NCBI RefSeq assembly: GCF_024436065.1
Contig: NZ_JANFNS010000010.1
Coordinates: 1 to 54,356 of the forward strand
From: Saccharibacillus sp. JS10
GTDB lineage: Bacteria > Bacillota > Bacilli > Paenibacillales > Paenibacillaceae
DNA: 54,356 bases
Reading direction: 5' to 3'
Positions 28,101-37,297 of this stretch are shown piece by piece. The position numbers were made by a program, and so were the translations under genes. A model generated the notes under the pieces. It was not told the origin of the DNA. It ran no database searches and worked only from the letters and a program-made list of their open reading frames with translations. Numbering within the stretch: the stretch's first letter is position 1; every line of letters begins with the position of its first letter.

Positions 28101-30642
28101 CTACAGCTGTTTTGGAAATCGTGACATTCGATAATGCTGCATCGATAGCACCTGCATCGAACGTCACAGTACCCGTATTCGTGAGGGTAAGGTTATCGGT
28201 TGCATCTTTTGCTGTGTATGTGACCGTCTCCTTTTTATAGCTAGTCACTACAAATAGCGCTTGCCCATTAGCATCTGTTGTTACTCCGCTGCTAGGGGTG
28301 ATCGTTGAGCTGCCGCTACCTTGCGATAAGGTAACGTTTTTGCCGCTAATTGGATTGCTGTTGACATCCGTCAGCGTGACGGTGATCGTACTGCTGTCTA
28401 CATTGTCGGAAGATACGTTGGACTTGGATACTTCTACTTTTGAAGTTGTCGCGTTGACTGCACCTGGTTGGAAAGTAACTTGCACGGTTTCTGCAATCGT
28501 TACGCCGCTTGCCGTAGCTGTATAAGTCACTTTTTCTGCTTTGGTACTTTTAACTGAAAATGTAGCGGTACCGTTTGCGTCTGTTGTACCTTGTATACTG
28601 GTAATCGTCGAAGTTTTATCTCCGCTAAGCGTAACAGATTTGCCGCTAATCAAGTTATTATTGGTGTCTTTCAATGTTACGGTGATTGTAGCGCTATCGC
28701 TATTGTTGGCATTCACTGTCAATCTGGACGAAGCTACCGAAGAGTTATTTGTACTAACTGCCCCTGCAATAAAAGTTACCGCACCGGATTGTGTAAGAGT
28801 AAGACTATCCGTCGCATCTGTTGCGGTATAAGTTACCGTCTCGGCTTTGGTGCTTTTTACTGTAAAAATGACTTGTCCGTTAGAGTTCGTTACCGCGTTC
28901 GCTGGTGTAATATTCGAACTTGCGCTACCTTGCGATAAAGTAACGTTTTTACCGCTAATCGGATTGTTGTAAGCGTCCGTTAGCTTTACGGTTACATTAC
29001 TGCTGTCGCTTCCGTCGGCTAAGACACTGTTTTTAGAAACAGTAACTTGAGATGCCGAAGCACTGACCGCGCCAGGTTGGAAAGTAACATTCACGGTTTG
29101 CGCGATCGTTGTACCATTCGCTGTAGCAGTATAAGTTACAGACTCGGCTTTTGTACTTCTTACATTAAAAGTCGCGATACCGCTCGGGTTCGTTGTAGCT
29201 GGATTCGTACCCAGCGATGAACTTCCGCTTCCTTGGCTCAATGTCACGGCTGTACTGGGTACAACATTTCCGTTTGCGTCTTTGAGTAACACCGTGATCG
29301 TTGCAGAATCTGTATTGTTGGCAAGAACACTGGGTTTTGACGCGGTGATCGTGGAGCTTATAGCACTGACTGCTCCGGCTTGGAAAGTGACTGTCGGAGT
29401 TGTCGAGAGCGTTACGCCATTTGACATCGCTGTGTAGGTCACTGCTTCTGCTTTTGAATCATTGACAGTGAACGTGGCTACACCACTAGCATCTGTAGTA
29501 CTTTGCGTAGCTGTAATTGTTGAACTACCACTTCCTTGACCTAGCGTGACAAGCTTTCCGCTAATGACATTATTAGTTGCATCTTTCAAGGTGACAGTAA
29601 TTGTCGAAGTGCTTGAATTGTCAGCAGGTAACGAAGTTGGATTTGCGGTAACTGTCGATCTCGATGCGTCAATTGCTCCAGGCTGGAAGGTAACGTTTGC
29701 TTGTTGGGTAATAGTGACACTGTCTGCGGCTACAGAAGCGGTGTAGATTGCTGTCTCGGCTTTTGTATTCGTCACGGTAAAAGTAGCGACGCCGCTTGCA
29801 TCCGTGATTTGAGAAGCAGGGGAGATCACGGAATTACTGGCTCCTTTGGATAAAGTAACAGTCTTACCGCTTAGGAGGTTATTGCTGCTGTCTTTGACTG
29901 TAACTGTGATCGTGGAGCTTGCTGTTCCGTTAGCTATGGCTGTAGGTGAAGAAGCAGATACGGTGGATTGGTTTGCGCTGGCAGGAGCAGCTGCGGTGAC
30001 TTCGGTGAGGTAAGGCGCTTCTGTGACCTCGAATCGATTGATGTTACTATTTGAAGATCCTTCTGGTCCTGTAATTAGCAGTTGAAGTTTACTTCCTGCT
30101 TTAGCTTTGACGGAAGCATCTACATCGAACGCCAAAACCCCTCCATTATTATTGAATGCGTCATAAATTTCAGTCTGATATTTCGTGTCGATCAATTCGA
30201 AGTTTGAATCGTTACGAAGCGCACTCATGGTTGTATGCCATAAAGACGGATCAGTTTGTCCAGAAACGGGATCAAAATCAGTCGACCCTTTATACATCCA
30301 TATTTGTAAAACGGAAGGAAAATTTCCGTTTCCGTCATTATCAAGTTGATTTATCTTTAAGGATAAGACTGCTTTATTTCCGTTGGTGGGAAATCCATTA
30401 GGAATATTGTATTTAGCAAAAGCATGCATCAATCCAGTAGCATTCGAAGCGGGTGAACTGCCAATATAAAGTGGACTTTCTACAAAAGAGGCATATTTGA
30501 ACTCAAAATCATGGGTTCCTAATCGTTCGTAATTAATTTTTTGCTCCGCCGCATAAGACCGCGCCCCCATCCCAGGAAACGTCCCAATTACCAGAACCAC
30601 ACATAGTACACGAATCAAAAACAATTTAAGTTGTTTGTTCAT
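25174..30642 (-). CDS. S-layer protein with Ig-like repeats and three SLH domains
   Basis: An 1822-residue exported surface protein. A signal peptide (LFLIRVLCVVLVIGTFPGMGARSYAA) is followed by a DNRLRE/carbohydrate-binding-like region (about 35-215). Eight invasin-type Ig-like (Big_1) repeats of about 100 residues cover about 219-1035. Next are two cadherin-like beta-sandwich domains (about 1037-1225), a degenerate bacterial Ig domain (about 1230-1320), an unassigned region, and a Gly/Ser/Pro/Thr linker (about 1575-1612). Three SLH domains come last, with the motifs KGYTNGTFRPSQTTTRAEF, RFAPNRPLTRGEF and KGYTNGTFRPDDGVTRAEL. SLH domains bind pyruvylated secondary cell-wall polymer, so the protein is held on the wall. 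AAAGGAG precedes the ATG. The role is probably structural or adhesive. Confidence 0.93.
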   Translation of the reverse strand: MNKQLKLFLIRVLCVVLVIGTFPGMGARSYAAEQKINYERLGTHDFEFKYASFVESPLYIGSSPASNATGLMHAFAKYNIPNGFPTNGNKAVLSLKINQLDNDGNGNFPSVLQIWMYKGSTDFDPVSGQTDPSLWHTTMSALRNDSNFELIDTKYQTEIYDAFNNNGGVLAFDVDASVKAKAGSKLQLLITGPEGSSNSNINRFEVTEAPYLTEVTAAAPASANQSTVSASSPTAIANGTASSTITVTVKDSSNNLLSGKTVTLSKGASNSVISPASQITDASGVATFTVTNTKAETAIYTASVAADSVTITQQANVTFQPGAIDASRSTVTANPTSLPADNSSTSTITVTLKDATNNVISGKLVTLGQGSGSSTITATQSTTDASGVATFTVNDSKAEAVTYTAMSNGVTLSTTPTVTFQAGAVSAISSTITASKPSVLANNTDSATITVLLKDANGNVVPSTAVTLSQGSGSSSLGTNPATTNPSGIATFNVRSTKAESVTYTATANGTTIAQTVNVTFQPGAVSASASQVTVSKNSVLADGSDSSNVTVKLTDAYNNPISGKNVTLSQGSASSNITPANAVTNSNGQVIFTVKSTKAETVTYTATDATDSLTLTQSGAVTFIAGAVSTNNSSVASSRLTVNANNSDSATITVTLKDTNNNLISGKSVTLSGDKTSTITSIQGTTDANGTATFSVKSTKAEKVTYTATASGVTIAETVQVTFQPGAVNATTSKVEVSKSNVSSDNVDSSTITVTLTDVNSNPISGKNVTLSQGSGSSTITPSSGVTTDANGQALFVVTSYKKETVTYTAKDATDNLTLTNTGTVTFDAGAIDAALSNVTISKTAVAADNLDEATITVTLRDKNNNVISGKAVTLSQGSGSSTITATQGTTDANGVATFTVKSTKAESVIYTATSGAVTLTLHPVPATFTPGEVDATTSTVTSSKPTASANGLDTANITVTLKDSYSNVISNREVTLSQGSGSSLIAPTKAKTNIDGVANFTVSNTATENVFYTASVADANITISQTASVNFLNANANLSSAALSVGELVPIFTPMQTSYFASVDDYISGVTVALTAANPDAKIEVNDEFAGNGIASKSVLLQTGNNVITIKVTAADGITTKTYTIQVTRKPNQDASLSSLTASPVDLKPTFDSGVTSYKVNVPYNIEQYEIKAKTANALSTLTVTGAVYDANTEAYVTDLKVGSQTINFEITAQDGLTSVTYAVEVIRASVQEEVKNALNNLKIGYTGTDSWEFVSQDLILPTTQDGLPVIWSTNQPQLVSPTGIVSRPINNEASVILTASIVENGVEMSRTFLVIVKPQGLSITNSSVTRNVPIRIGDSATDIEQTPITRKTLSDGTKIDKVVAEASQLSSALQAAITNNQDKVRVVVTDLPADPSDEVTIDVPAPSYAPLVGQADLDLETDYAHVQLDKATLTDLQNDGQSLFFRFVPIRQAGQKEAVTEQALSDSRVKSLQSSNTVSQIGTPMTIETNYSGYNTTLLFPADKLNLPAGSLSQQAAYASSLYVYIQHSDGTIALQRGTVQYDANGQIEGIAIQISKFSTFTILAAQPITPPASGGNSGNGGSASGGTGYPAPTNPGGSTPTPTPTPVDPAKTGKHQAYVKGYTNGTFRPSQTTTRAEFAAMLWRVMQANGAQATTASASNYTDVPRNHWAYDAISQLQAQQIILGVSADRFAPNRPLTRGEFATLAVRWQKLSPTGTSQVTFTDTQNHWAAQSIAILAQTGVVKGYTNGTFRPDDGVTRAELVTMMNRLLKRGPLSSVTQPTWTDVPKAYWAFGDIEEASRTHTYEVLSNGAEKWISE
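27530..29985 (-). repeat. Eight tandem Ig-like coding repeats (about 300 bp each)
   Basis: Each unit has the pattern T(I/V)TV.L.D..NN.ISGK.VTLSQGSGSS.IT...TTDA.G.ATF.V.STKAE.VTYTA. Units 3 and 5 resemble each other (TATA.G.TIA.TV.VTFQPGAV), and so do units 4 and 6 (PISGKNVTLSQGS, then DATD.LTLT), also at the DNA level. This points to duplication of a two-domain block. Confidence 0.85.
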
Positions 30643-30753
30643 GTTGTTGCTCCTTTGTTGTCAAATGAAAAACAGAAAACTCGTTCAAAGCGTAGAGTGT
30701 TACGACCCCTCCTTATATGAAGTGAAAATCAAAAATATTCAAATTTTAAGCTT

Positions 30754-30783
30754 ATTATAGTTTCATTTCCTAATCTTGTACAA
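30754..30783 (-). promoter_or_regulatory. Promoter of the S-layer gene
   Basis: On the minus strand, TTGTAC (30778-30783), an 18-nt spacer and a perfect TATAAT (30754-30759). The leader is about 105 nt. The rest of the 301-bp gap to the YitT gene is AT-rich and shows no gene. Confidence 0.7.
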
Positions 30784-30943
30784 ACCTTTTTCATTTAAAA
30801 AAGGTTAAGTGAGACAAAAGCTTGAATCGTATGGCATAATTAGAATACACGTCAATCTTTATATCGGTTTTTACACTTGTATCCGTTATCAAAAAGGAGA
30901 GAAGTTATCGCAATAGACAACTTATTCGGAAGGAACGTGAATT

Positions 30944-31852
30944 ATGGCTGAAACTTCAATCTCGTCCCCTCCTCGTAAGCCTTCTGTGCCCAAAGCGCAT
31001 GGAAAAAGGACGATCGGGCAGATCTTAATAAGAACTTTTTTTATCATATTCGGAGCTATTCTGGTTGCCGTTTCATTAGAACTCTTTCTTGTCCCCAATA
31101 ATATTACCGATGGCGGAATCACCGGCATTTCGGTTATGGCTTCTTTCCTCAGCGGCTGGAAACTCGGTATTTTCCTGTTTGTATTCAATCTCCCTTTTCT
31201 GATCATCGGCTATAAACAAATCGGCAAAACATTCGCTTTATCGACGCTTCTAAGTATTACTGTACTTTCGATTGGCACGGTATTGCTCCATCCCGTACAA
31301 GCTTTTGTCACAGATACGCTGCTTGCTTTTGTATTCGGAGGTATTTTTCTCGGCGTAGGCACCGGTATTGTGATTCGAAATGGCGGTTCGCTGGACGGCA
31401 CAGAGATTGTGGCAATTCTCGTTTCACGTAAAACTCCTTTTTCAGTCGGCGAAATCGTGATGTTCGTTAACTTGTTCATTTTATCCGGCGCTGGATTTGT
31501 TTTTGGTTGGGATCGGGCGTTATTCTCAATTCTTGCCTACTATATTGCTTACAAAGTAATCGACGTTACGATCGAAGGCATGAATGAATCGAAATCTGTC
31601 TGGATCATCAGTGACCAGATTGACGATATCGGCAACGCGATTTTGGATCGATTAGGGCGCGGTGTGACCTATTTGTCGGGAGAAGGCGGTTTTACAGGAG
31701 ATCCGAAAAAAGTTATTTTCTGCGTGATCACGCGGCTTGAAGAAGCAAAGCTTAAAGAAATCGTCAATCAGTTCGATGATAAAGCTTTTTTGGCAGTCGG
31801 TAATATTCATGATGTCAAAGGCGGTCGCTTCAAGAAAAAAGATATTCATTAA
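30944..31852 (+). CDS. YitT family membrane protein
   Basis: A 302-residue integral membrane protein. A basic N-terminal tail is followed by about five or six helices (TFFIIFGAILVAVSLELFLVP, LGIFLFVFNLPFLIIGY, LLAFVFGGIFLGVGTGIVI, IVMFVNLFILSGAGFVFGW). The family motif PNNITDGGITGISVM and the GGSLDGTEIVAILVSRKTPFSVGE loop are present. The C-terminal cytoplasmic DUF2179 domain ends GGRFKKKDIH. Family members are widespread in Bacillota and their function is not settled. GGAAGG precedes the ATG. It is expressed alone, divergent from the S-layer gene. Confidence 0.93.
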   Translation: MAETSISSPPRKPSVPKAHGKRTIGQILIRTFFIIFGAILVAVSLELFLVPNNITDGGITGISVMASFLSGWKLGIFLFVFNLPFLIIGYKQIGKTFALSTLLSITVLSIGTVLLHPVQAFVTDTLLAFVFGGIFLGVGTGIVIRNGGSLDGTEIVAILVSRKTPFSVGEIVMFVNLFILSGAGFVFGWDRALFSILAYYIAYKVIDVTIEGMNESKSVWIISDQIDDIGNAILDRLGRGVTYLSGEGGFTGDPKKVIFCVITRLEEAKLKEIVNQFDDKAFLAVGNIHDVKGGRFKKKDIH

Positions 31853-31877
31853 AAATTATTCGTATTCCTTATTTTTT

Positions 31878-31924
31878 ATACAGGACTTGGGAAATGTATT
31901 AGTTCCTAAGACCTGTATTTTTTG
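31878..31924 (+). terminator. Terminator after the YitT-family gene
   Basis: ATACAGG (31878-31884) pairs with CCTGTAT (31912-31918), and CTTGGGAA (31886-31893) with TTCCTAAG (31903-31910), then TTTTTTG. The remaining 180 bases up to the next gene are AT-rich, with only a weak TATACT (31978-31983) as a possible promoter. Confidence 0.85.
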
Positions 31925-32102
31925 TAAGCCGTAATATCCAATTTTAAAATTATGAAACTTTTCGAAAAACCTTCACGTATACTTAGGCATGTCAGCAACG
32001 TTCAAGAAAGAATCAAACGAAGATTCGTTGATTCAGCAAAAGGGTATTGGGTATTAGCTATTTTCAAAAATTATACAGAAACGATAGGGGAGAACACAAA
32101 AC

Positions 32103-33200
32103 ATGAACAAAAAATTATTCGGGAGCTTTAGCGCTTTAGCATTGACAGGGGCGCTCGTATTGTCCGGTTGCGGAAGCAACGCAGCAAATCCTGCAGCTAC
32201 AAAAGCTGAAGAATCACCAAAAGCATTGTTGAAATCTTCGGTAGCCAGCGCTTCGCAAATGACATCTTATCAAATGGATAGTAACTTCACGATCAACGAA
32301 CTGACGGTTACGGTTCCTCCATCCAGCATGGATTCTACAAGTGTCAATCAAGTCGTAAGCATGCTTAAAGGCGCCGAGTTCAATGTGAAAACGGTATATC
32401 AAGGTGACCCAATGCAAGCGGAAATGAACCTTGAAGTTAAACTCAAAGGCGATATGGAAATGACCATTAAACTTCCAATCGTAATGACAAAAGAAAAAAT
32501 GTACATTAAAGTACCGAACATCGCATTGTTGCCATTGCCGCAAAGCATCGTCGGTAAATTCATCGAGATCGATATGAAAGAACTGGCTGCACAGCAAGGC
32601 GCAGAGTTCAACGAAGCGATGCTTGATCCGAAAAACTCGCAAAAGCTGAGTTCCGATCTGAGTGCGGCGGTACTGGATAGCTTTGACGAAGGTAAATACT
32701 TCAAAAAAGTTGCAGTAGGCGATGCAGGTCTTCCTGAAGGCGTGACAGCTGAAGACGTAGTACGTTTTGAAGTGACAAACGACAACGTAAAAGACGCGAT
32801 CACAACATTGGTAAACGTAGCCTTGCCTAAAGTCATCGAAACATTGGATACTCCGGAATATCGCGAAATGTTGGGTCTGACTGAACAAGATCTGCAAGAT
32901 GCGAAATCGGAACTGAGCACAACAGATAACGAGCAAATGAACAAAGATCTGGACGAGTTGAAAAATTACCTGACTGTGAACACGTTCCAGTTGGATACAG
33001 CACTGAACAAAGACAAGTTCCCGATTCACCAAAAAATGGTGGTAGACGTGAACTTCACAGATGCTGAATCCGATACTTCGGGTAAAATGTCGATGACAGG
33101 TTCGTCGACGTACAGCAAAGTCAACGAAGCTCAAACGTTCGAAGTTGGAGTTCCTACAGAAACCATCACACTTGATGAGTTGGAAAACATGAACTTCTAA
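32103..33200 (+). CDS. DUF6612-type exported lipoprotein
   Basis: A 365-residue lipoprotein. The signal peptide FSALALTGALVLSGC gives a lipidated Cys at about residue 23, followed by a small flexible linker (GSNAANPAATKAEE). The body looks like the LolA/LppX-like fold seen in DUF6612 proteins: repeated antiparallel strands such as MTSYQMDSNFTINELTV, AEMNLEVKLKGDMEMTIKL and KMSMTGSSTYSKVNEAQTFEVGVP. The family has no settled function; lipid or cell-wall surface binding is one idea. Codon use is like the housekeeping genes. It is expressed alone and ends in a terminator shared with tadA. Confidence 0.75.
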   Translation: MNKKLFGSFSALALTGALVLSGCGSNAANPAATKAEESPKALLKSSVASASQMTSYQMDSNFTINELTVTVPPSSMDSTSVNQVVSMLKGAEFNVKTVYQGDPMQAEMNLEVKLKGDMEMTIKLPIVMTKEKMYIKVPNIALLPLPQSIVGKFIEIDMKELAAQQGAEFNEAMLDPKNSQKLSSDLSAAVLDSFDEGKYFKKVAVGDAGLPEGVTAEDVVRFEVTNDNVKDAITTLVNVALPKVIETLDTPEYREMLGLTEQDLQDAKSELSTTDNEQMNKDLDELKNYLTVNTFQLDTALNKDKFPIHQKMVVDVNFTDAESDTSGKMSMTGSSTYSKVNEAQTFEVGVPTETITLDELENMNF

Positions 33201-33228
33201 TTTGTAAATATCGAATACAGATTGAATA

Positions 33229-33925
<697 letters not shown>

Positions 33926-33927
33926 AG

Positions 33928-33956
33928 AAAACCTCTTCCAAAAAGGAAGAGGTTTT
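33928..33956 (-). terminator. Terminator after motAB
   Basis: AAAACCTCTTCC (33928-33939) pairs perfectly with GGAAGAGGTTTT (33945-33956) around a 5-A loop. On the minus strand the stem ends in TTTTCTTT. Confidence 0.8.
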
Positions 33957-33991
33957 GATTTACGGCTGACTGACTAGATGCCTGTCAACTT

Positions 33992-34840
33992 TTACGGAGA
34001 AGACGTATTCGCTGTGCTGATCGTGTTTTTCGAATCTTGATAATTCCGAATAATCGAAACTTCGACTCGGCGATTTTGCGCACGACCTGCCGCTGTTGCA
34101 TTGGAAGCAATCGGATGATATTCCGCTGCCGCGATTGCGGTGAAACGTACCGGATCCAAATTCTTATTTTGCAACAATACTTGAAGGAAATTGTTCGCTC
34201 GTCCAGAACTCAAATCCCAGTTCGATTTAAATTGATTGTTGTAGATCGGAATATTATCGGTATGACCAATCACTTCGATATTGTAGCCTGGGAAGTTTTT
34301 GAGAATATTTGCAATCGAAGCGCCAAGTTTACGCGATGTCGGTTTTACCGTCGATTCGCCCGAAGCGAACAACGCTTTATCGCTAATAATAATTTTAAGC
34401 TGCGATTGGTTTAGATTCGTTTCGAGCTGATTGCTTAGCCCGTTGCTTGCGATGTAGCTGTCCAATTGCTTTTTCAGCTTCATCAGATCTTCTTGTTCTT
34501 TTTTCTTCAGTTCTTCCAAAGTCTTATCTGGTGAATCTTGTTGAGTTTGTTTGGCTTGTTTGGTTTCTTTTGCTTCTGCCGACATCTGTTCGACGGATTT
34601 GCTACCGTCTTGTGCATCGTTATCTTGATTAGTCGACGTATGTTCTAAGACGCTTTTGCCACCGTGGAAGACCGAATCGAAAGCTTCCGCCATCGCTTCG
34701 AATTTACTCACGTTAGCCGAACTCATTGCGTACAATACAATAAATAAAGCGAGTAGCAGGGTCATTAAGTCGGAATAAGGGAGCAGCCAACTTTCGTCGG
34801 CATGTTCTTCGTGGTGTTCCGGTCTAGCTTTCTTGGCCAC
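33992..34840 (-). CDS. motB: Flagellar motor stator protein MotB
   Basis: A 282-residue stator subunit. A short basic N-terminus leads to one membrane helix with the proton-binding Asp24 (LLPYSDLMTLLLALFIVLYAMS). A Gln/Lys/Glu-rich linker (about 80-130) includes the plug region. An OmpA/MotB peptidoglycan-binding domain follows (IEVIGHTDNIPI near 205, AAAEYHPIASNATAAGRAQNRRVEV near 245). It anchors the stator to the wall. It overlaps motA by 17 nt. No other flagellar gene is in the window, as in Bacillus subtilis, where motAB stand alone. Confidence 0.95.
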   Translation of the reverse strand: MAKKARPEHHEEHADESWLLPYSDLMTLLLALFIVLYAMSSANVSKFEAMAEAFDSVFHGGKSVLEHTSTNQDNDAQDGSKSVEQMSAEAKETKQAKQTQQDSPDKTLEELKKKEQEDLMKLKKQLDSYIASNGLSNQLETNLNQSQLKIIISDKALFASGESTVKPTSRKLGASIANILKNFPGYNIEVIGHTDNIPIYNNQFKSNWDLSSGRANNFLQVLLQNKNLDPVRFTAIAAAEYHPIASNATAAGRAQNRRVEVSIIRNYQDSKNTISTANTSSP

Positions 34841-35627
34841 TCGAACCGCCTCCCTTGTCTTCTTCTAGCTTTTTACGTTCGGTAGGAGTCAAGAATACAG
34901 CTAACTTCTGATTGATTGCGATTGTCGAGACGCCGGATTGGATCGAGAGCAGACCTTCGACCATCATCATACGTACTTCGACTTCTTTTTTGGATACGCG
35001 TTTGAGTTTGTTGGAGATTGGGTGAGCCAATACGTAACCAACGAAGATCCCGAGCAATGTGGCGATAAAAGCAGCCGCGATCGCGTGGGCAAGTTTGTTC
35101 ATATCTTCAAGCTCGCCGAGTGCGGCAATCAGACCGACCACGGCGCCGAGTACGCCAAGCGTTGGCGCATACATGCCGGCTTGGGCGAAGATCTGTGCAC
35201 CGACCCGGTGACGTTCTTCCATCGCGTGTATATCTTCCATCAATACATCGCTCACAAACTCTTGATCGTTGCCGTCGATAATCATCCGCATTCCGTTACG
35301 CAAAAAGTCATCATCGATTTCATCGACTTTGGACTCCAACGCAAGCAGACCTTCGCGGCGAGTGATCGATGCCCAGTCCATAAACATTCCGACCAATGCG
35401 GCTTTGTCGATTGTTTTAGGTTTGAACAAAAAGATTTTGACAAGCTTCGGGAAACTTTTCAAGTCGCTCATCGGGAAGCCGACGAACACTGTCGATACCG
35501 TACCGCCAATAATAATAAGGTAGGCTGCGGGAACCGCTAGCGAGGTTAACGGAGCTCCTTTTAAAATCATACCGACAAAGATAGAAACTAAAGCTAAGAC
35601 TAGACCGATAAGTGACGATAATTCCAT
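34824..35627 (-). CDS. motA: Flagellar motor stator protein MotA
   Basis: A 267-residue stator channel subunit that forms the proton path with MotB. Four membrane helices are visible (IGLVLALVSIFVGMILKG, AAYLIIIGGTVSTVFVGF, GVLGAVVGLIAALG, AFIATLLGIFVGYVLAHPI). The cytoplasmic loop between helices 2 and 3 carries the charged residues that touch FliG. PTLGVLGAVVGLI holds the conserved proline. The C-terminus is charged. GAGGTG lies before the ATG. A plain sigma-A or sigma-D promoter was not convincingly found. An imperfect AT-rich hairpin sits upstream at 35719-35756. Confidence 0.95.
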   Translation of the reverse strand: MELSSLIGLVLALVSIFVGMILKGAPLTSLAVPAAYLIIIGGTVSTVFVGFPMSDLKSFPKLVKIFLFKPKTIDKAALVGMFMDWASITRREGLLALESKVDEIDDDFLRNGMRMIIDGNDQEFVSDVLMEDIHAMEERHRVGAQIFAQAGMYAPTLGVLGAVVGLIAALGELEDMNKLAHAIAAAFIATLLGIFVGYVLAHPISNKLKRVSKKEVEVRMMMVEGLLSIQSGVSTIAINQKLAVFLTPTERKKLEEDKGGGSSGQES

Positions 35628-35847
35628 GTAAGCACCTCATCCATGAGAATATAAAACTTGCATAAGCACAATAAGCCATCCCTGGCGTGTGCGAACTACA
35701 CCGACCGCATCTTTCTTTCGATAAAAAACACCCTATGACTCCTATGCTTTTTATCGACAGGGGGAGCTTTTTTTTTAAGAGACAAATTGCGCTATAATGA
35801 AAATAAGAGAGCAGGTTTACTAAAATGGACAAAAAGGAGTCATACAA

Positions 35848-36141
35848 ATGGGAGTTAAACATGGCAGAGATTACGGGGACATTCTACAAGATCTAACAAA
35901 AGCGGTTGCATCGATTCCAGATAGCTATGTGTTTTTCGAGATGGAAGCAGAGGATTGGGAGCGCTTGGGCACTGAGGATCGGCTTGAAGTGCATGAAGCG
36001 CTGGCAGAAGATTTGTTCTACGCACTGGGAACGCAGCCGTCAATCGATGTAGGGAGTGGTGTTGTCATTCATGATCCGGTAACGCACCGTATTAATATTT
36101 TGGTCGGCGATCAACAAATGACATTTGTGCCTTTGGTTTAA
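35848..36141 (+). CDS. Hypothetical protein, 97 residues
   Basis: I do not recognise a family. The protein is acidic and small, with no signal or membrane segment: a helical first half (DILQDLTKAVASIPDSYVFF, DRLEVHEALAEDLFYALG) and a strand-like end (SGVVIHDPVTHRINILVG, MTFVPLV). AAAGGAG precedes the ATG with good spacing, and a TATAAT lies at 35793-35798, so expression is likely. It converges with the acetyltransferase gene, and the two stop codons overlap. Codon use matches its neighbours, so it is probably a real, lineage-limited gene. Confidence 0.75.
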   Translation: MGVKHGRDYGDILQDLTKAVASIPDSYVFFEMEAEDWERLGTEDRLEVHEALAEDLFYALGTQPSIDVGSGVVIHDPVTHRINILVGDQQMTFVPLV

Positions 36142-36626
36142 ATACCTGAGGGAGCGGAATACACCATGCAATAAAAAGGCTTCGATCCGTCAAGCGTCAT
36201 ACGTTCATACAGATCGGTGATTTCAAAGCCTGCTTTTTGATATACTTTGATCGCTCTTTGATTCCAGGTGAGCACTTCCAGATCGATTTCTTGACCGGGG
36301 CCTCGGCGTAGCGCTTCAGTAGTTACAGCCTTGACGAAATCTACACCCATGCCTTGCCCGCATTGATCCGGTTTCATGCCAATACCGAGCCGGGTTGTTC
36401 CTTCAAGCGGGAATAATTGAGCAAATCCTTGTAAAAGGTTACTTCGATACACACTCACATATTGCTGAATACGCAGCTCGGGATCGCCAAATTCGATGCC
36501 GAGTTGTTTCATTTCTTCCCACGGCATCCACCCATAAATATCGTAAGGGGCTTCGTAACGCCAACCCGCGACAACTTCGGCTTCTTTTTCCGTCATCGTT
36601 CGAACCTCGTAAAGAGCTACAGTCAT
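36138..36626 (-). CDS. GNAT family N-acetyltransferase
   Basis: A 162-residue Gcn5-related acetyltransferase using acetyl-CoA; its acceptor is unknown. Motif A is RLGIGMKPDQCGQGMGVDFVKA, the Q/RxxGxG/A pyrophosphate loop. Motif B is LEVLTWNQRAIKVYQKAGFEITD, the usual NxRAIKVYEKxGF. The ATG at 36626 has AAGGAG 9 nt upstream. The GTG at 36635 would start inside that ribosome site. It is a stand-alone gene convergent with the 97-residue gene. Confidence 0.88.
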   Translation of the reverse strand: MTVALYEVRTMTEKEAEVVAGWRYEAPYDIYGWMPWEEMKQLGIEFGDPELRIQQYVSVYRSNLLQGFAQLFPLEGTTRLGIGMKPDQCGQGMGVDFVKAVTTEALRRGPGQEIDLEVLTWNQRAIKVYQKAGFEITDLYERMTLDGSKPFYCMVYSAPSGI

Positions 36627-36669
36627 GCTAATCACTCCTTTTTTTAAAAGTGTAAAGAAAATGGGAAAA

Positions 36670-36757
36670 ACCCGTTTAGCGGATTTTGAGACGGGTAATC
36701 AATGGTAGACAAGAAAAAAACCGCATCGTCAGGATCACAATCATCCAAATGCGGCTT
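36670..36757 (-). terminator. Terminator hairpins after the NlpC/P60 gene
   Basis: CCGCAT (36721-36726) pairs with ATGCGG (36749-36754), with GGAT/ATCC inside, followed on the minus strand by TTTTTTT. A second hairpin, ACCCGT (36670-36675) with ACGGGT (36691-36696), follows with TTTTT. Together they fill this gap. Confidence 0.75.
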
Positions 36758-36804
36758 CGAGCATATAATAAAGTAGATAGAATGTTTAAATGAAAAGGGA
36801 AATT

Positions 36805-37281
36805 TTATTTTCCGGCAAGTTCGTTATACGAGTAAGTGCTCATCACGCGAGCAGCTCCTACATAACGATCTGCATAGTAGCTAGATCCAAGACTATCGTA
36901 GCGCACTCCGTTCGAAGACGAAGAGTGGGCGAATTTGTTGTTTCCTACGTAAATGCCAACGTGCGAAATGCCGCGGCCGTTTGTATTGAAGAATACGAGA
37001 TCGCCAGAGCGAAGATCGCTTTTGCTTACTTTGCTGCCTGCTCCGTATTGAGCAGAAGACTGACGTGGCAGATCAATACCAAGTTTATCAAATACATAGC
37101 TTGTAAATCCTGAGCAATCAAATCCATTGAGTGATGTTCCTGCTGTGCGGTATGGTGTTCCGAGTGCAGAATCAATTACGTTGTCCAATTTCGAGTCTGC
37201 ATGAGCGTTTCCTGTAGTCACAACGCTAAATGCGATAGCGAGACCCATTACTGCGGCTGTCAGCTTCTTCTTCAAAGACAT
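36805..37281 (-). CDS. NlpC/P60 family cell-wall endopeptidase
   Basis: A 158-residue exported cysteine peptidase that probably cuts the gamma-D-Glu-diamino acid bond in peptidoglycan stem peptides. A signal peptide (MSLKKKLTAAVMGLAIAFSVVTTGNAHA) is followed by a single NlpC/P60 domain with Cys56 in GFDCSGFTSYVF, His107 in ISHVGIYVG and His119 in KFAHSSS. No SH3 or LysM domain is attached. GGAAGGGG lies before the ATG. The 240-nt leader carries a ydaO-type riboswitch, so expression should fall when c-di-AMP is high. Confidence 0.94.
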   Translation of the reverse strand: MSLKKKLTAAVMGLAIAFSVVTTGNAHADSKLDNVIDSALGTPYRTAGTSLNGFDCSGFTSYVFDKLGIDLPRQSSAQYGAGSKVSKSDLRSGDLVFFNTNGRGISHVGIYVGNNKFAHSSSSNGVRYDSLGSSYYADRYVGAARVMSTYSYNELAGK

Positions 37282-37297
37282 TGTACCCCTTCCATTT

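Noticed and set aside
27530-29985. CRISPR or satellite array in the region of repeated DNA
   Set aside because: The repeats are about 300 bp, imperfect, and stay in one open frame encoding Ig-like domains.
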